Shown: piece after piece, positions 28,087 to 35,039 of the stretch
Position numbering within the stretch: the first letter of the stretch is position 1
Layout: each line of letters opens with the position of its first letter
From: Oceanobacillus iheyensis HTE831
GTDB lineage: Bacteria; Bacillota; Bacilli; Bacillales; Amphibacillaceae
NCBI RefSeq assembly: GCF_000011245.1
Contig: NC_004193.1
Coordinates: 2,148,501-2,212,500, forward strand
DNA: 64,000 bases
Reading direction: 5' to 3'
Notes under the pieces: model-generated
Seen by the model: the letters and a program-made list of their open reading frames with translations, nothing else
Database searches by the model: none
What the model was told of the DNA's origin: nothing
Position numbers and translations under genes: made by a program

Positions 28087-29070
28087 TTATTCATATTCTT
28101 TATCTATTTTTTTAGTACTACGAGTTGTATCAATCGGACGAACCATGCTTTCAATTTTGTCTCGCTCTGATTCAAGGAATGGTGGTAATGAAAGTTTTTC
28201 ACCAAGTGTTTCATAAGGCTCATCCCCCATAAAACCTGGACCCTTAGTCGCTAATTCAAAGAGTACTTGTGGGGCTACTCGTGTATATAAAGATTGGAAG
28301 AAAAAGCGATCTACGAAACCTGAAGTCTGTAATCCAAATGATTTAATATGATTATCCCATTCGTATATATCATTTTGATTGTCCACACATAAAGCAGCAT
28401 GGTGTACAGTGCCGTACCCTTGTCTCGCTAATGGAAGATCCGTATTATGTTCAACGATTAGTTGTGCTCCATTACCGCCTTGGCCAACTTCAAAAAGATA
28501 CGCTGGCCCTTCTTTCATTACTTCTTTATATTGAAATACTTTCTCTAAAATTTCCTTAAAGTAATCATATTGTGCCACCCTTACTACTACAGGCCCTAAA
28601 CCTATAATTGCATATTCTAAAGGGATTGGACCTTCTTTCCACGCTACTCCAGCTTCAGCACCTTTATTTGTTTCATCGGATACAAGTTGATATTGTTGGT
28701 CATCAAAATCAGAGAAGGACAATGTCTGTGCACCAAATTGTTCTTGAATTCCAGAATGATTGACATCGAGACGATTAAATCGTTTGACCCAATAATCTAA
28801 TGCGGCATCACTTGGAACTCTAAATGAAGTTTTATATATTTCATTTGTACCGTGTGATCCTTTCGGAATACCTGGAAAGTCAAAAAATGTCATGTCTGTT
28901 CCGGCATTCCCCTCATCATCGGCAAAAAATAAGTGATAGGTTTGGATATCATCTTGATTTACAGTTTTTTTAACTAAACGCATACCAAGAATATACGTGA
29001 AAAATTCATAGTTCTTCTCCGCACTACTCGTAATAGCAGTTACGTGATGCATACCTCTAATTGGATTCAC
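28087..29070 (-). CDS. mhqO: Ring-cleaving dioxygenase, MhqO-like (glyoxalase superfamily)
   Basis: A 327-residue vicinal-oxygen-chelate protein with two tandem glyoxalase-type modules, about 4-135 and 150-280. Probable metal ligands are the histidine in GMHHVTAIT near residue 8, the histidine in GTVHHAALCVDN near 220 and the glutamate in VLFELATKGPGF near 265. It belongs to the family of B. subtilis MhqO, MhqA and MhqE, which is induced by quinones and catechols and helps clear them. The start is GTG behind AGGAGGG. It is a single-gene unit with a consensus promoter and a 9-5-9 palindrome at the start point. The true substrate is not known. Confidence 0.88.
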   Translation of the reverse strand: MNPIRGMHHVTAITSSAEKNYEFFTYILGMRLVKKTVNQDDIQTYHLFFADDEGNAGTDMTFFDFPGIPKGSHGTNEIYKTSFRVPSDAALDYWVKRFNRLDVNHSGIQEQFGAQTLSFSDFDDQQYQLVSDETNKGAEAGVAWKEGPIPLEYAIIGLGPVVVRVAQYDYFKEILEKVFQYKEVMKEGPAYLFEVGQGGNGAQLIVEHNTDLPLARQGYGTVHHAALCVDNQNDIYEWDNHIKSFGLQTSGFVDRFFFQSLYTRVAPQVLFELATKGPGFMGDEPYETLGEKLSLPPFLESERDKIESMVRPIDTTRSTKKIDKEYE

Positions 29071-29092
29071 TAAAAACCCTCCTCTTTTACTC

Positions 29093-29143
29093 TTAATTAA
29101 ATTATCTTTAATTAATTATAATAACTTCCATTGGATTTGTCAA
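29093..29143 (-). promoter_or_regulatory. Promoter and probable operator of the MhqO-like gene
   Basis: Consensus minus-strand promoter: -35 TTGACA (29138-29143), 17 bases, -10 TATAAT (29115-29120). A perfect inverted repeat, TTAATTAAA-N5-TTTAATTAA (29093-29115), starts at the last base of the -10 and covers the start point, a classic repressor position for a MarR/DUF24-type sensor of electrophiles. Confidence 0.82.
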
Positions 29144-29160
29144 ATCCACTATATAAAAAA

Positions 29161-29188
29161 AGTACCAACTTAGTAAAAAGTCGGTACT
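29161..29188 (-). terminator. Terminator after the M42 aminopeptidase gene
   Basis: An 11-position stem (29161-29171 with 29178-29188, one mismatch), followed on the minus strand by a run of seven T. Confidence 0.88.
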
Positions 29189-29218
29189 CATTATTCAACT
29201 ATGATAACAATACTGTTT

Positions 29219-30304
29219 TTAAGATAATCTTATATTATCCAACATATCTTTATCGAGTTTTTTAACTACTTCTACAATTAATTTAACTGCATTTTCATAA
29301 TCATCACGATGTAAAATCCCGGCATTCGAATGAATGTAACGAGTTGCGACAGTTATAGATAATGATGGTACTCCATTTCCTGTAAGGTGAATAGCTCCTG
29401 AATCTGTTCCTCCACCAGCCATGGATGTAAATTGATAAGGGATTTGATTATCTTCTGCGGTTTGTACCACTAAATCACGTAACCCTTTATGAGAAACCAT
29501 GGACGCATCATACAAGACGATTTGAGGACCTTCGCCTAACTTGCTATCTGCTTCTTGCTTTGAAATTCCAGGAGTGTCTCCAGCAATACCAACATCAACG
29601 CCAAAACCAATATCTGGCTGGATAGAATGAGCAGAGGTGCGGGCACCTCTTAAGCCAATCTCTTCTTGAATAGTACCTACTCCATATACGGTATTTGGAT
29701 GCTTTTCATCTTTTAGCTTTCTCAGAACATCGATAGCAATCGCTAACCCGATACGATTATCCCAAGCTTTTGCTAAGAGCATTTTTTCATTCTTCATTGG
29801 TGTAAATTCAAAATAAGGCACAATAGAATCACCTGGTTTGATACCAAATGATTTCACCTCATCCTTATTTGATGCTCCAACATCAATAAACATATCCTTA
29901 ATTTGATACGGTTTCTTTCGTGCTTCTGCTGATAATACATGAGGTGGTTTTGATCCAATCACTCCAGTTACATCGCCTTTATCTCCCATAATAGTAACTC
30001 GTTGAGCTAGCATAACCTGATTCCACCAGCCTCCAACAGTTTGGAAATAAATAAAACCGTTATCATCGATACGAGTAACCATCATCCCAATTTCATCCAG
30101 ATGTCCTGCAATCATAATCTTAGGTCCATTAACATCACCGACTTTTTTAGCAATGGAACTCCCTAAATTATCCTTTGTTACATCATCAGAATAAGGTGTG
30201 ATATATTTTTCAAATACTTCGCGCACCTCTTTTTCATTGCCAGGAATACCTTTAGCATCAGTAAGTTCCTTTAGCATTGTCAATGTATCATCTAGATTAG
30301 CCAT
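29219..30304 (-). CDS. ysdC: M42 family glutamyl aminopeptidase (YsdC type)
   Basis: A cytoplasmic dinuclear metallo-aminopeptidase that trims peptides, usually as a large tetrahedral oligomer. The 361 residues show the M42 ligands: [10 protein letters not shown] near residue 67, [15 protein letters not shown] near 180, the catalytic pair in [13 protein letters not shown] near 212, [11 protein letters not shown] near 236, and the final histidine in [11 protein letters not shown] near 325. It lies near rplT and ysdB as ysdC does in B. subtilis, with a dUTPase gene 24 bases upstream. The two are likely cotranscribed. Confidence 0.93.
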   Translation of the reverse strand: MANLDDTLTMLKELTDAKGIPGNEKEVREVFEKYITPYSDDVTKDNLGSSIAKKVGDVNGPKIMIAGHLDEIGMMVTRIDDNGFIYFQTVGGWWNQVMLAQRVTIMGDKGDVTGVIGSKPPHVLSAEARKKPYQIKDMFIDVGASNKDEVKSFGIKPGDSIVPYFEFTPMKNEKMLLAKAWDNRIGLAIAIDVLRKLKDEKHPNTVYGVGTIQEEIGLRGARTSAHSIQPDIGFGVDVGIAGDTPGISKQEADSKLGEGPQIVLYDASMVSHKGLRDLVVQTAEDNQIPYQFTSMAGGGTDSGAIHLTGNGVPSLSITVATRYIHSNAGILHRDDYENAVKLIVEVVKKLDKDMLDNIRLS

Positions 30305-30328
30305 ATGTAGTCTCCTCCTATTTACAGA

Positions 30329-30817
30329 TTAATATCCTTGATTTTGCCTTTTATAATTTATCTCGTTTTTTTCAAGATATGCGCGTTGAATATCTTCTTC
30401 TGAAAAACCTAATATATTTCCAAGGTCTATACAAGATGAGAAAAGTTCTTCATATTTAGCTTTAATTGGTTCATTTTTGTACATAATTGTCTGTTCATAA
30501 ACAATCTGAAACTGATCTATTTCAGAGCGATTAATATGTTGATCATTTGTACTTTCAAAGCTATCGTAACCTTTATTAATACCAACCGACATTAGAAAAT
30601 GAATGACATCTACGTATTCTTCTAAAATTACAGATTGTTTATTTCTCGGCTTTTTACTCCAAAATTTAAAACATCTAGTCTCATTAGCTAGTTCTCCTAA
30701 TTCAACTAATAACGCCAAGATTTTCTTTTCGAATAAATCGGCTTTTTCTAAACCGTGATTTTCTTCTATGTAGGAATCTAGTTGCTTTTGCATATTAAAT
30801 AGTGCTTGCCAGTCCAA
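30329..30817 (-). CDS. Dimeric dUTP diphosphatase
   Basis: A 162-residue all-alpha dUTPase (MazG-like fold) that hydrolyses dUTP to dUMP, limiting uracil incorporation. The metal-binding motifs are LLVELGELANETRCFKFW near residue 36-53 and EEYVDVIHFLMSVGINKG near 66-83, the EExxD pattern of the dimeric family. It is unrelated in fold to the trimeric dUTPase. Translation begins at TTG behind GGAGGG. It is functionally linked to ung elsewhere in this window. It sits directly upstream of ysdC, probably in one operon. Confidence 0.9.
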   Translation of the reverse strand: MDWQALFNMQKQLDSYIEENHGLEKADLFEKKILALLVELGELANETRCFKFWSKKPRNKQSVILEEYVDVIHFLMSVGINKGYDSFESTNDQHINRSEIDQFQIVYEQTIMYKNEPIKAKYEELFSSCIDLGNILGFSEEDIQRAYLEKNEINYKRQNQGY

Positions 30818-30873
30818 ACTGTACCCTCCTTCTTTTTACTTTCATATATTGTATCATGAAATTATAATAATAG

Positions 30874-30900
30874 TGAAACCTTCCCTTTGTTTAAAACGTA
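30874..30900 (+). promoter_or_regulatory. Sigma-W-like promoter of ysdB
   Basis: TGAAAC (30874-30879), 17 bases, CGTA (30897-30900), the ECF sigma-W signature, 33 bases before the ysdB start. In B. subtilis ysdB is a known sigma-W target. Confidence 0.8.
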
Positions 30901-30932
30901 TACTATAAAAACAATAACTAGGAGTAGATTAC

Positions 30933-31322
30933 ATGCTAGTGATTAGCTTTCGCATTTTATTAATAATAGCTATAGCATTGCTTATTTATACACTTGTAAA
31001 ATACCTTCGTAAACCCGAACGCAAATTAATGCTTGCTCAACAAAACAAACATTTTTTTATATTAGATGAGGAACAAAATGATAGGAAGAATTTTCAACTC
31101 ACATATATGGGTTGTTTGTTCGAAGGAGAAAAGTACTTAGGTACTACCGATAATAAATTTGAAGTAGTTGATATACATGTAACAGTTAAAAATCCACATC
31201 AGCTACAAGGCCTCTCTAAAGAAGATTTACACTTTATAGAAGATGAGATTATCTTTAACTATCCTTATGCTACGATTACTTGGAAACACCCTATTAATCA
31301 GATTTTCCAATCATCAAAATAG
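30933..31322 (+). CDS. ysdB: YsdB family sigma-W-controlled small protein
   Basis: A 129-residue protein with one N-terminal membrane helix (about residues 3-22) followed by a cytoplasmic domain with conserved YMGCLFEGEKYLGTT near 57-71 and a tail rich in aromatic residues. It resembles B. subtilis YsdB in sequence, size and location beside ysdC. It belongs there to the cell-envelope stress regulon, and the upstream promoter here agrees. Biochemical role unknown. It is the only plus-strand gene in this neighbourhood. Confidence 0.85.
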   Translation: MLVISFRILLIIAIALLIYTLVKYLRKPERKLMLAQQNKHFFILDEEQNDRKNFQLTYMGCLFEGEKYLGTTDNKFEVVDIHVTVKNPHQLQGLSKEDLHFIEDEIIFNYPYATITWKHPINQIFQSSK

Positions 31323-31351
31323 CCCAGACTTTCCCTGCTAAGATTGCTGGG

Positions 31352-31639
31352 CTATACAAATGGTTGTTCTTTGTCTGTAAATTGATAAACAAACGGAAAA
31401 AAAGTAAATATTGATAAAAGTAATATCCCTGTTATACAAGCAATAAGAATATTATTTATATCGAGGATAAACATAGCAATTATCAATATCGAACAAATCG
31501 GACTGAATACAAAAATTCTATTCCTACTCTCTTTTGTTAGAAACTGTGATTCTCCACATGATGGACATGATTTAATACGAAAACATAAATTTTTCCAGGC
31601 AAACTGATGATTACAATTCCAACAGCGTGGCAACTCCAT
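31352..31639 (-). CDS. Zinc-ribbon membrane protein (CXXC-20-CXXC type)
   Basis: A 95-residue protein. Cysteine pairs CWNC (6-9) and CPSC (25-28) form a probable zinc ribbon of the type called cxxc_20_cxxc, and two membrane helices follow near 43-59 and 62-83. The zinc knuckle would face the cytoplasm. Function unknown. The start is 3 bases after the stop of the nucleotidyltransferase gene, with the AAAGGGGA ribosome binding site inside that gene's end, so the two are translationally linked. Confidence 0.82.
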   Translation of the reverse strand: MELPRCWNCNHQFAWKNLCFRIKSCPSCGESQFLTKESRNRIFVFSPICSILIIAMFILDINNILIACITGILLLSIFTFFPFVYQFTDKEQPFV

Positions 31640-31642
31640 CTT

Positions 31643-32422
31643 TTATTCCCCTTTCAATCGTTCGAAAATTGCGAACAAAAAAGTAAAATTCTTCCTTATT
31701 TTATCCAAATCTTCTCGTGAAATATCAGTATCTCTTTCCTCGTTTTCATATGCATCTTTAACTTTTGTTAAAAGCTTTTTTGAGTGTGTGTGATTCCCAT
31801 TCACGCCCCAATTTGCTGCTTGTTGTTTTGATATAATTTTATCAAAAAATAAATAGTATTCAATTCGAAGCAAACTAAGAATACAATAAATTGGATTGTC
31901 ACTAATTGATTTTATACACTCAATATATTCTCCTTGTAACGAAAGGAGGTAATCTTTCTTAGGTATGGGTCTAAATAAGCTACTAATTTCCTCACCAGAT
32001 AAACACCATCCTGAATTGATTACAACAGTCAGATGAGCAGCCAAATCTGGGTCGGTATGAAGTTCCATTAGAAATGTGTTTACATTGCTAATAGGAGCAT
32101 TTTCATAAAAATCTCTCCAATATTCACTATAATGGAAATCGTAAGTACTTGGATGCTTCCAATTTTCTAATTCACTCTTTACTAAAACAGAAACTTCAAT
32201 CGGATAAGTAGCCATTGATAGTGATAAAAAGTATATTAGTAATCTATGTTTTTCATGTAAGTTCAAGGGCTGGTTTATAACAATGATCAAATCAATATCA
32301 CTTTTATTCTTTTGAAATCCACCTAATACGATAGATCCGTGTAAATAAATTCCTTCTAGTTTTTTATGCAGTACTTTTGTAACTCGATTTTTTATCATAT
32401 CTAATATTAATTCTAATTCCAC
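31643..32422 (-). CDS. Nucleotidyltransferase, aminoglycoside adenylyltransferase-like
   Basis: A 259-residue protein. The N-terminal nucleotidyltransferase fold has the GS motif and metal aspartates in LHGSIVLGGFQKNKSDIDLIIV near residues 27-48, and the C-terminal helical domain has the DUF4111 look of AadA/ANT(9) enzymes (WCLSGEEISSLF near 139). It could adenylylate an aminoglycoside or spectinomycin-like compound, but many such chromosomal homologues have unproven substrates, so no resistance is claimed. It starts at GTG and is followed by a co-translated zinc-ribbon membrane protein. Confidence 0.8.
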   Translation of the reverse strand: MELELILDMIKNRVTKVLHKKLEGIYLHGSIVLGGFQKNKSDIDLIIVINQPLNLHEKHRLLIYFLSLSMATYPIEVSVLVKSELENWKHPSTYDFHYSEYWRDFYENAPISNVNTFLMELHTDPDLAAHLTVVINSGWCLSGEEISSLFRPIPKKDYLLSLQGEYIECIKSISDNPIYCILSLLRIEYYLFFDKIISKQQAANWGVNGNHTHSKKLLTKVKDAYENEERDTDISREDLDKIRKNFTFLFAIFERLKGE

Positions 32423-32466
32423 CCAACCACTTCCAACTTATATAAGTATACATCCACTATAACAAA

Positions 32467-32492
32467 AAACACACGTAGATTCACGTGTGTTT
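32467..32492 (-). terminator. Terminator after the TVP38-type gene
   Basis: A perfect 10-bp stem AAACACACGT/ACGTGTGTTT (32467-32476, 32483-32492), followed on the minus strand by a T run. It overlaps the stop codon of the upstream gene. Confidence 0.88.
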
Positions 32493-33099
32493 AAGAAGGA
32501 GAACGATATAATGAAGTGTGTTGTTGAGAGTCTTGTGCGGAGAAAAATTCTTGCCATTTGATAATGATTTCTTTTCTTCTTAGTAGATATAACATGGGTA
32601 GTAAAGCAACTAACAATATTCCAATAAATATTGGATTCAAATTAGAAATCCAGCCTCCTATTGAGGTGTACACCATAGCTAATGGTATGCTTGAGAACAT
32701 AGATGATCGTGCATAATCTTTAAATCCATTACTTATTTCGATAAGACATAGAGATAACAGATGGAAATGTATAAAAGGAACTAATCGTAATAAGGTAATC
32801 TGGGATTTTGTCAATTCCACGTGTTTACCTAACAATTTTTGCTTTATTCCAATCAAACGTTGAACAGATTTTGGCGTCCATCCCATTAAGCCATAGAATA
32901 GTAAGCTTGAAAGTGTTATACCTATAATTGAATAAATTGATCCTGCTACAGGTCCAAACAATACTCCACCTGAAATACATATAAATACAACGGGTAAGAA
33001 TAACAACGGTCTAAATAAATGAAATATAATAAATAAAAGCGGTGAGAGAACTCCACCCATTTCAACTATAGAAAATAAATAATTTCCTATATATTCCAT
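32491..33099 (-). CDS. TVP38/TMEM64 family (VTT domain) membrane protein
   Basis: A 202-residue integral membrane protein with about five helices and the VTT/DedA-like core: FRPLLFLPVVFICISGGVLFG near residues 28-48, then GSIYSIIGITLSSLLFYGLMG near 53-73 and a re-entrant LLRLVPFIHFHLLSL near 104-118. Proteins of this family act in lipid scrambling or transport; the exact substrate is unknown. It may correspond to B. subtilis ytxB, which lies in the thrS-infC neighbourhood, but I only assign the family. It is followed by a terminator inside its stop region. Confidence 0.85.
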   Translation of the reverse strand: MEYIGNYLFSIVEMGGVLSPLLFIIFHLFRPLLFLPVVFICISGGVLFGPVAGSIYSIIGITLSSLLFYGLMGWTPKSVQRLIGIKQKLLGKHVELTKSQITLLRLVPFIHFHLLSLCLIEISNGFKDYARSSMFSSIPLAMVYTSIGGWISNLNPIFIGILLVALLPMLYLLRRKEIIIKWQEFFSAQDSQQHTSLYRSPS

Positions 33100-33169
33100 C
33101 CTCCACCTCCTTTGTCGTTTCTATTCATTATACAAAGTTCCATATATCTATATGACAGTAGACGAGCCT

Positions 33170-33448
33170 TTATGACATGAAAAGTAGAATCCAGCTAAAA
33201 CTAATCACATTAATAACAATAAGGACAGGTATGCCAATGGTAAAAGATCGATGTTTCGTTTTATGTCGAAATGTTTGCATACCTAAATATATACCAACAC
33301 TTGCACCAAGGATTCCGAGTAGCCAAAACGTTCTTTCAGGAATTCGATAATGCCCTCGTACAGCCTTCCTTTTATCGATGTACATGATTACAAAGCCTAT
33401 AATATTCGCTGCCACTAAATAATATAACAAACTACCCGATTCTTCCAT
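33170..33448 (-). CDS. ysdA: DUF1294 family membrane protein (YsdA-like)
   Basis: A 92-residue protein with three hydrophobic segments, near 5-21, 42-57 and 70-90. It carries the DUF1294 signature YIDKRKAVRGHYRIPERTFW at about residues 22-42 and the GIYLGMQTFRHKTKH loop that follows. Function unknown. The frame opens at GTG 33460, but AGGAG overlaps that codon and fits the ATG at 33448 better. It lies just after rplT, as ysdA does in B. subtilis. Confidence 0.82.
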   Translation of the reverse strand: MEESGSLLYYLVAANIIGFVIMYIDKRKAVRGHYRIPERTFWLLGILGASVGIYLGMQTFRHKTKHRSFTIGIPVLIVINVISFSWILLFMS

Positions 33449-33494
33449 TTCGCATTTCACACTCCTATTTTTGTAGAATTACCACCTATTTGTT

Positions 33495-33530
33495 TAAAAA
33501 AAGACCGATCCTACTCGGATTCGGCCTTTT
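33495..33530 (-). terminator. Terminator of the infC-rpmI-rplT operon
   Basis: Arms AGACCGA (33502-33508) and TCGGCCT (33521-33527) with further inner pairing, followed on the minus strand by a T run. Confidence 0.85.
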
Positions 33531-33538
33531 CTAGTTAT

Positions 33539-33895
33539 TTATTTTAACGCTTCTTTTGCTTGAGAAACTAACTGAGCAAATGCTTTTTCATCGCTAATTG
33601 CAAGGTCAGAAAGCATTTTACGGTTAATATCGATTCCAGCAACTTTTAATCCGTGCATTAATTTACTGTAAGATAAGTCATGCATACGAGCAGCAGCGTT
33701 AATACGTGTGATCCATAATTTACGGAAATCACGTTTTTTCTGTCTGCGGTCACGATAAGCATACTGACCAGATTTAATTACTTGCTGTTTTGCTGTTTTA
33801 AATAGAGTTCTTTTAGAACCATAGTAACCTTTTGCTAATTTTAATACGCGTTTACGACGTTGACGCGTTACTGTTCCACCTTTTACACGTGGCAT
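33539..33895 (-). CDS. rplT: 50S ribosomal protein L20
   Basis: An early-assembly large-subunit protein that also represses its own operon by binding the leader. The 118-residue protein has the basic N-terminal extension [18 protein letters not shown] and the globular RNA-binding part with [21 protein letters not shown] near 60-80. It is the last gene of infC-rpmI-rplT and is followed by a terminator. The autoregulatory site is expected in the 34690-34881 leader. Confidence 0.97.
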   Translation of the reverse strand: MPRVKGGTVTRQRRKRVLKLAKGYYGSKRTLFKTAKQQVIKSGQYAYRDRRQKKRDFRKLWITRINAAARMHDLSYSKLMHGLKVAGIDINRKMLSDLAISDEKAFAQLVSQAKEALK

Positions 33896-33935
33896 AAGAA
33901 ATCCCTCCTAATTCATATCCATTTCTACTATTGTA

Positions 33936-34130
33936 TTATTTTGGTAGCATATCTTTAATGCGCTTATAATCTCCAGAAGAAACAAGTGCACTTTTACGTA
34001 ATTTACGTTTTTGTTTTTGTGATTTGTTTGCAAACATGTGACTAGTGTATGCATGAGATCTTTTTACTTTTCCAGAACCCGTTTTCTTAAAACGCTTTGC
34101 TGTACCTTTATGAGTTTTCATTTTAGGCAT
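33936..34130 (-). CDS. rpmI: 50S ribosomal protein L35
   Basis: A 64-residue basic ribosomal protein beginning [20 protein letters not shown], which is diagnostic. It sits between infC (33 bases upstream) and rplT (40 bases downstream) in the standard order. A strong AGGAGG site precedes its ATG. Confidence 0.97.
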
Positions 34131-34163
34131 AATTCATTCCTCCTAGTTATCTACTGTTACGTA

Positions 34164-34682
34164 TTAATTTTTTTCATTAATTGGAGCGACCATCATAAAC
34201 ATATTACGGCCTTCCATTTTAGGTTTTGTTTCAATCGTACCAAGGTCTTTTACTTCCTCAGCGAAACGATCTAACACTTCACGACCAAGCTCTTTATGGG
34301 TAATTGCACGACCACGGAAACGCACTGCAGCTTTTACTTTGTCCCCTTTTTCAAGGAACTTGCGAGCGTTTTTCAATTTTGTCTCAAAATCATGGTCACC
34401 AATTCCTGGTGTGAAACGAACCTCTTTTACATTAATGACTTTTTGCTTTTTACGAGCCTCTTTTTCTTTTTTCTGTTGCTCGAAACGATATTTACCGTAG
34501 TCCATGATACGACATACTGGCGGTTTCGCATTTGGAGCAACTAGTACTAAGTCAAGATTTCTTGTTGTTGCAATATCTAATGCTTCCTGACGAGATTTTA
34601 CTCCAAGCTGATCACCGTTTGAGTCGATAAGTCGTACTTCTCTAGCACGAATCTTTTCATTAACGTTCATATCCTTGCTAAT
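34164..34682 (-). CDS. infC: Translation initiation factor IF-3 (AUU start)
   Basis: Initiation factor that discriminates start codons and prevents premature subunit joining. The first ATG in frame is at 34670, but the reading frame extends upstream through GAT-AAG-AGC to an ATT at 34682-34680, which has a GGAGGTGG site 6 bases away. AUU initiation is known for infC in E. coli and B. subtilis, where IF-3 limits its own synthesis. From ATT the protein has 172 residues. The N-domain (about 1-80, [17 protein letters not shown]) and C-domain (about 90-172, [20 protein letters not shown]) are intact. It is first in infC-rpmI-rplT. Confidence 0.93.
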   Translation of the reverse strand: MSKDMNVNEKIRAREVRLIDSNGDQLGVKSRQEALDIATTRNLDLVLVAPNAKPPVCRIMDYGKYRFEQQKKEKEARKKQKVINVKEVRFTPGIGDHDFETKLKNARKFLEKGDKVKAAVRFRGRAITHKELGREVLDRFAEEVKDLGTIETKPKMEGRNMFMMVAPINEKN

Positions 34683-34689
34683 AGCCAGC

Positions 34690-34881
34690 CACCTCCGAGT
34701 TTATTGTTACTGATCTATTTGACAAGCTTATTTTATGCAATTAAAAAAGTGTCGGTACATACACGCACCCACACATCTCCAAATACATTTAAATAAAAGG
34801 TTGGAACCAGTCAACTACCATAATCGGTGTCAATCAGGTGAGAAGCGGGTGCTTCTACTTGTCTTAGATCATTTTATTAAC
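34690..34881 (-). ncRNA. L20-type autoregulatory leader of infC-rpmI-rplT
   Basis: A 190-base untranslated leader on the minus strand between a promoter and infC. It contains a GAAGCACCCGCTTC hairpin region (about 34842-34856). It also contains a Rho-independent terminator with arms GTGTGGGT/ACCGACAC (34749-34756, 34767-34774), followed by six T. This matches the known Firmicutes arrangement in which L20 binding to the leader promotes premature termination. The L20-binding pseudo-site itself is inferred from position. Confidence 0.82.
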
Positions 34882-34887
34882 TTTTAT

Positions 34888-34916
34888 AGCTTACCATATC
34901 CCGTCTATGACGTCAA
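34888..34916 (-). promoter_or_regulatory. Promoter of infC-rpmI-rplT
   Basis: -35 TTGACG (34911-34916), 17 bases, -10 TAAGCT (34888-34893), giving a start point near 34881. The -10 is a poor match (4 of 6), but the position fits the leader. Confidence 0.6.
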
Positions 34917-34987
34917 TACAGCTTCACTAACTTTTATACAACTGTTTTAGAATACCATGTCACGGTAATACTGTCAATCACTTATCC

Positions 34988-35035
34988 AAATTCCTTGAGA
35001 TAGAACCAAACCGATCCGCTCTACCTCAAGGATTT
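34988..35035 (-). terminator. Probable terminator after the GHL10-type gene
   Basis: A long stem pairs AAATTCCTTGAG (starting 34988) with CTCAAGGATTT (ending 35035) and extends inward through TAGA/TCTA. The trailing T run is short. Confidence 0.6.
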
Positions 35036-35039
35036 CCTT

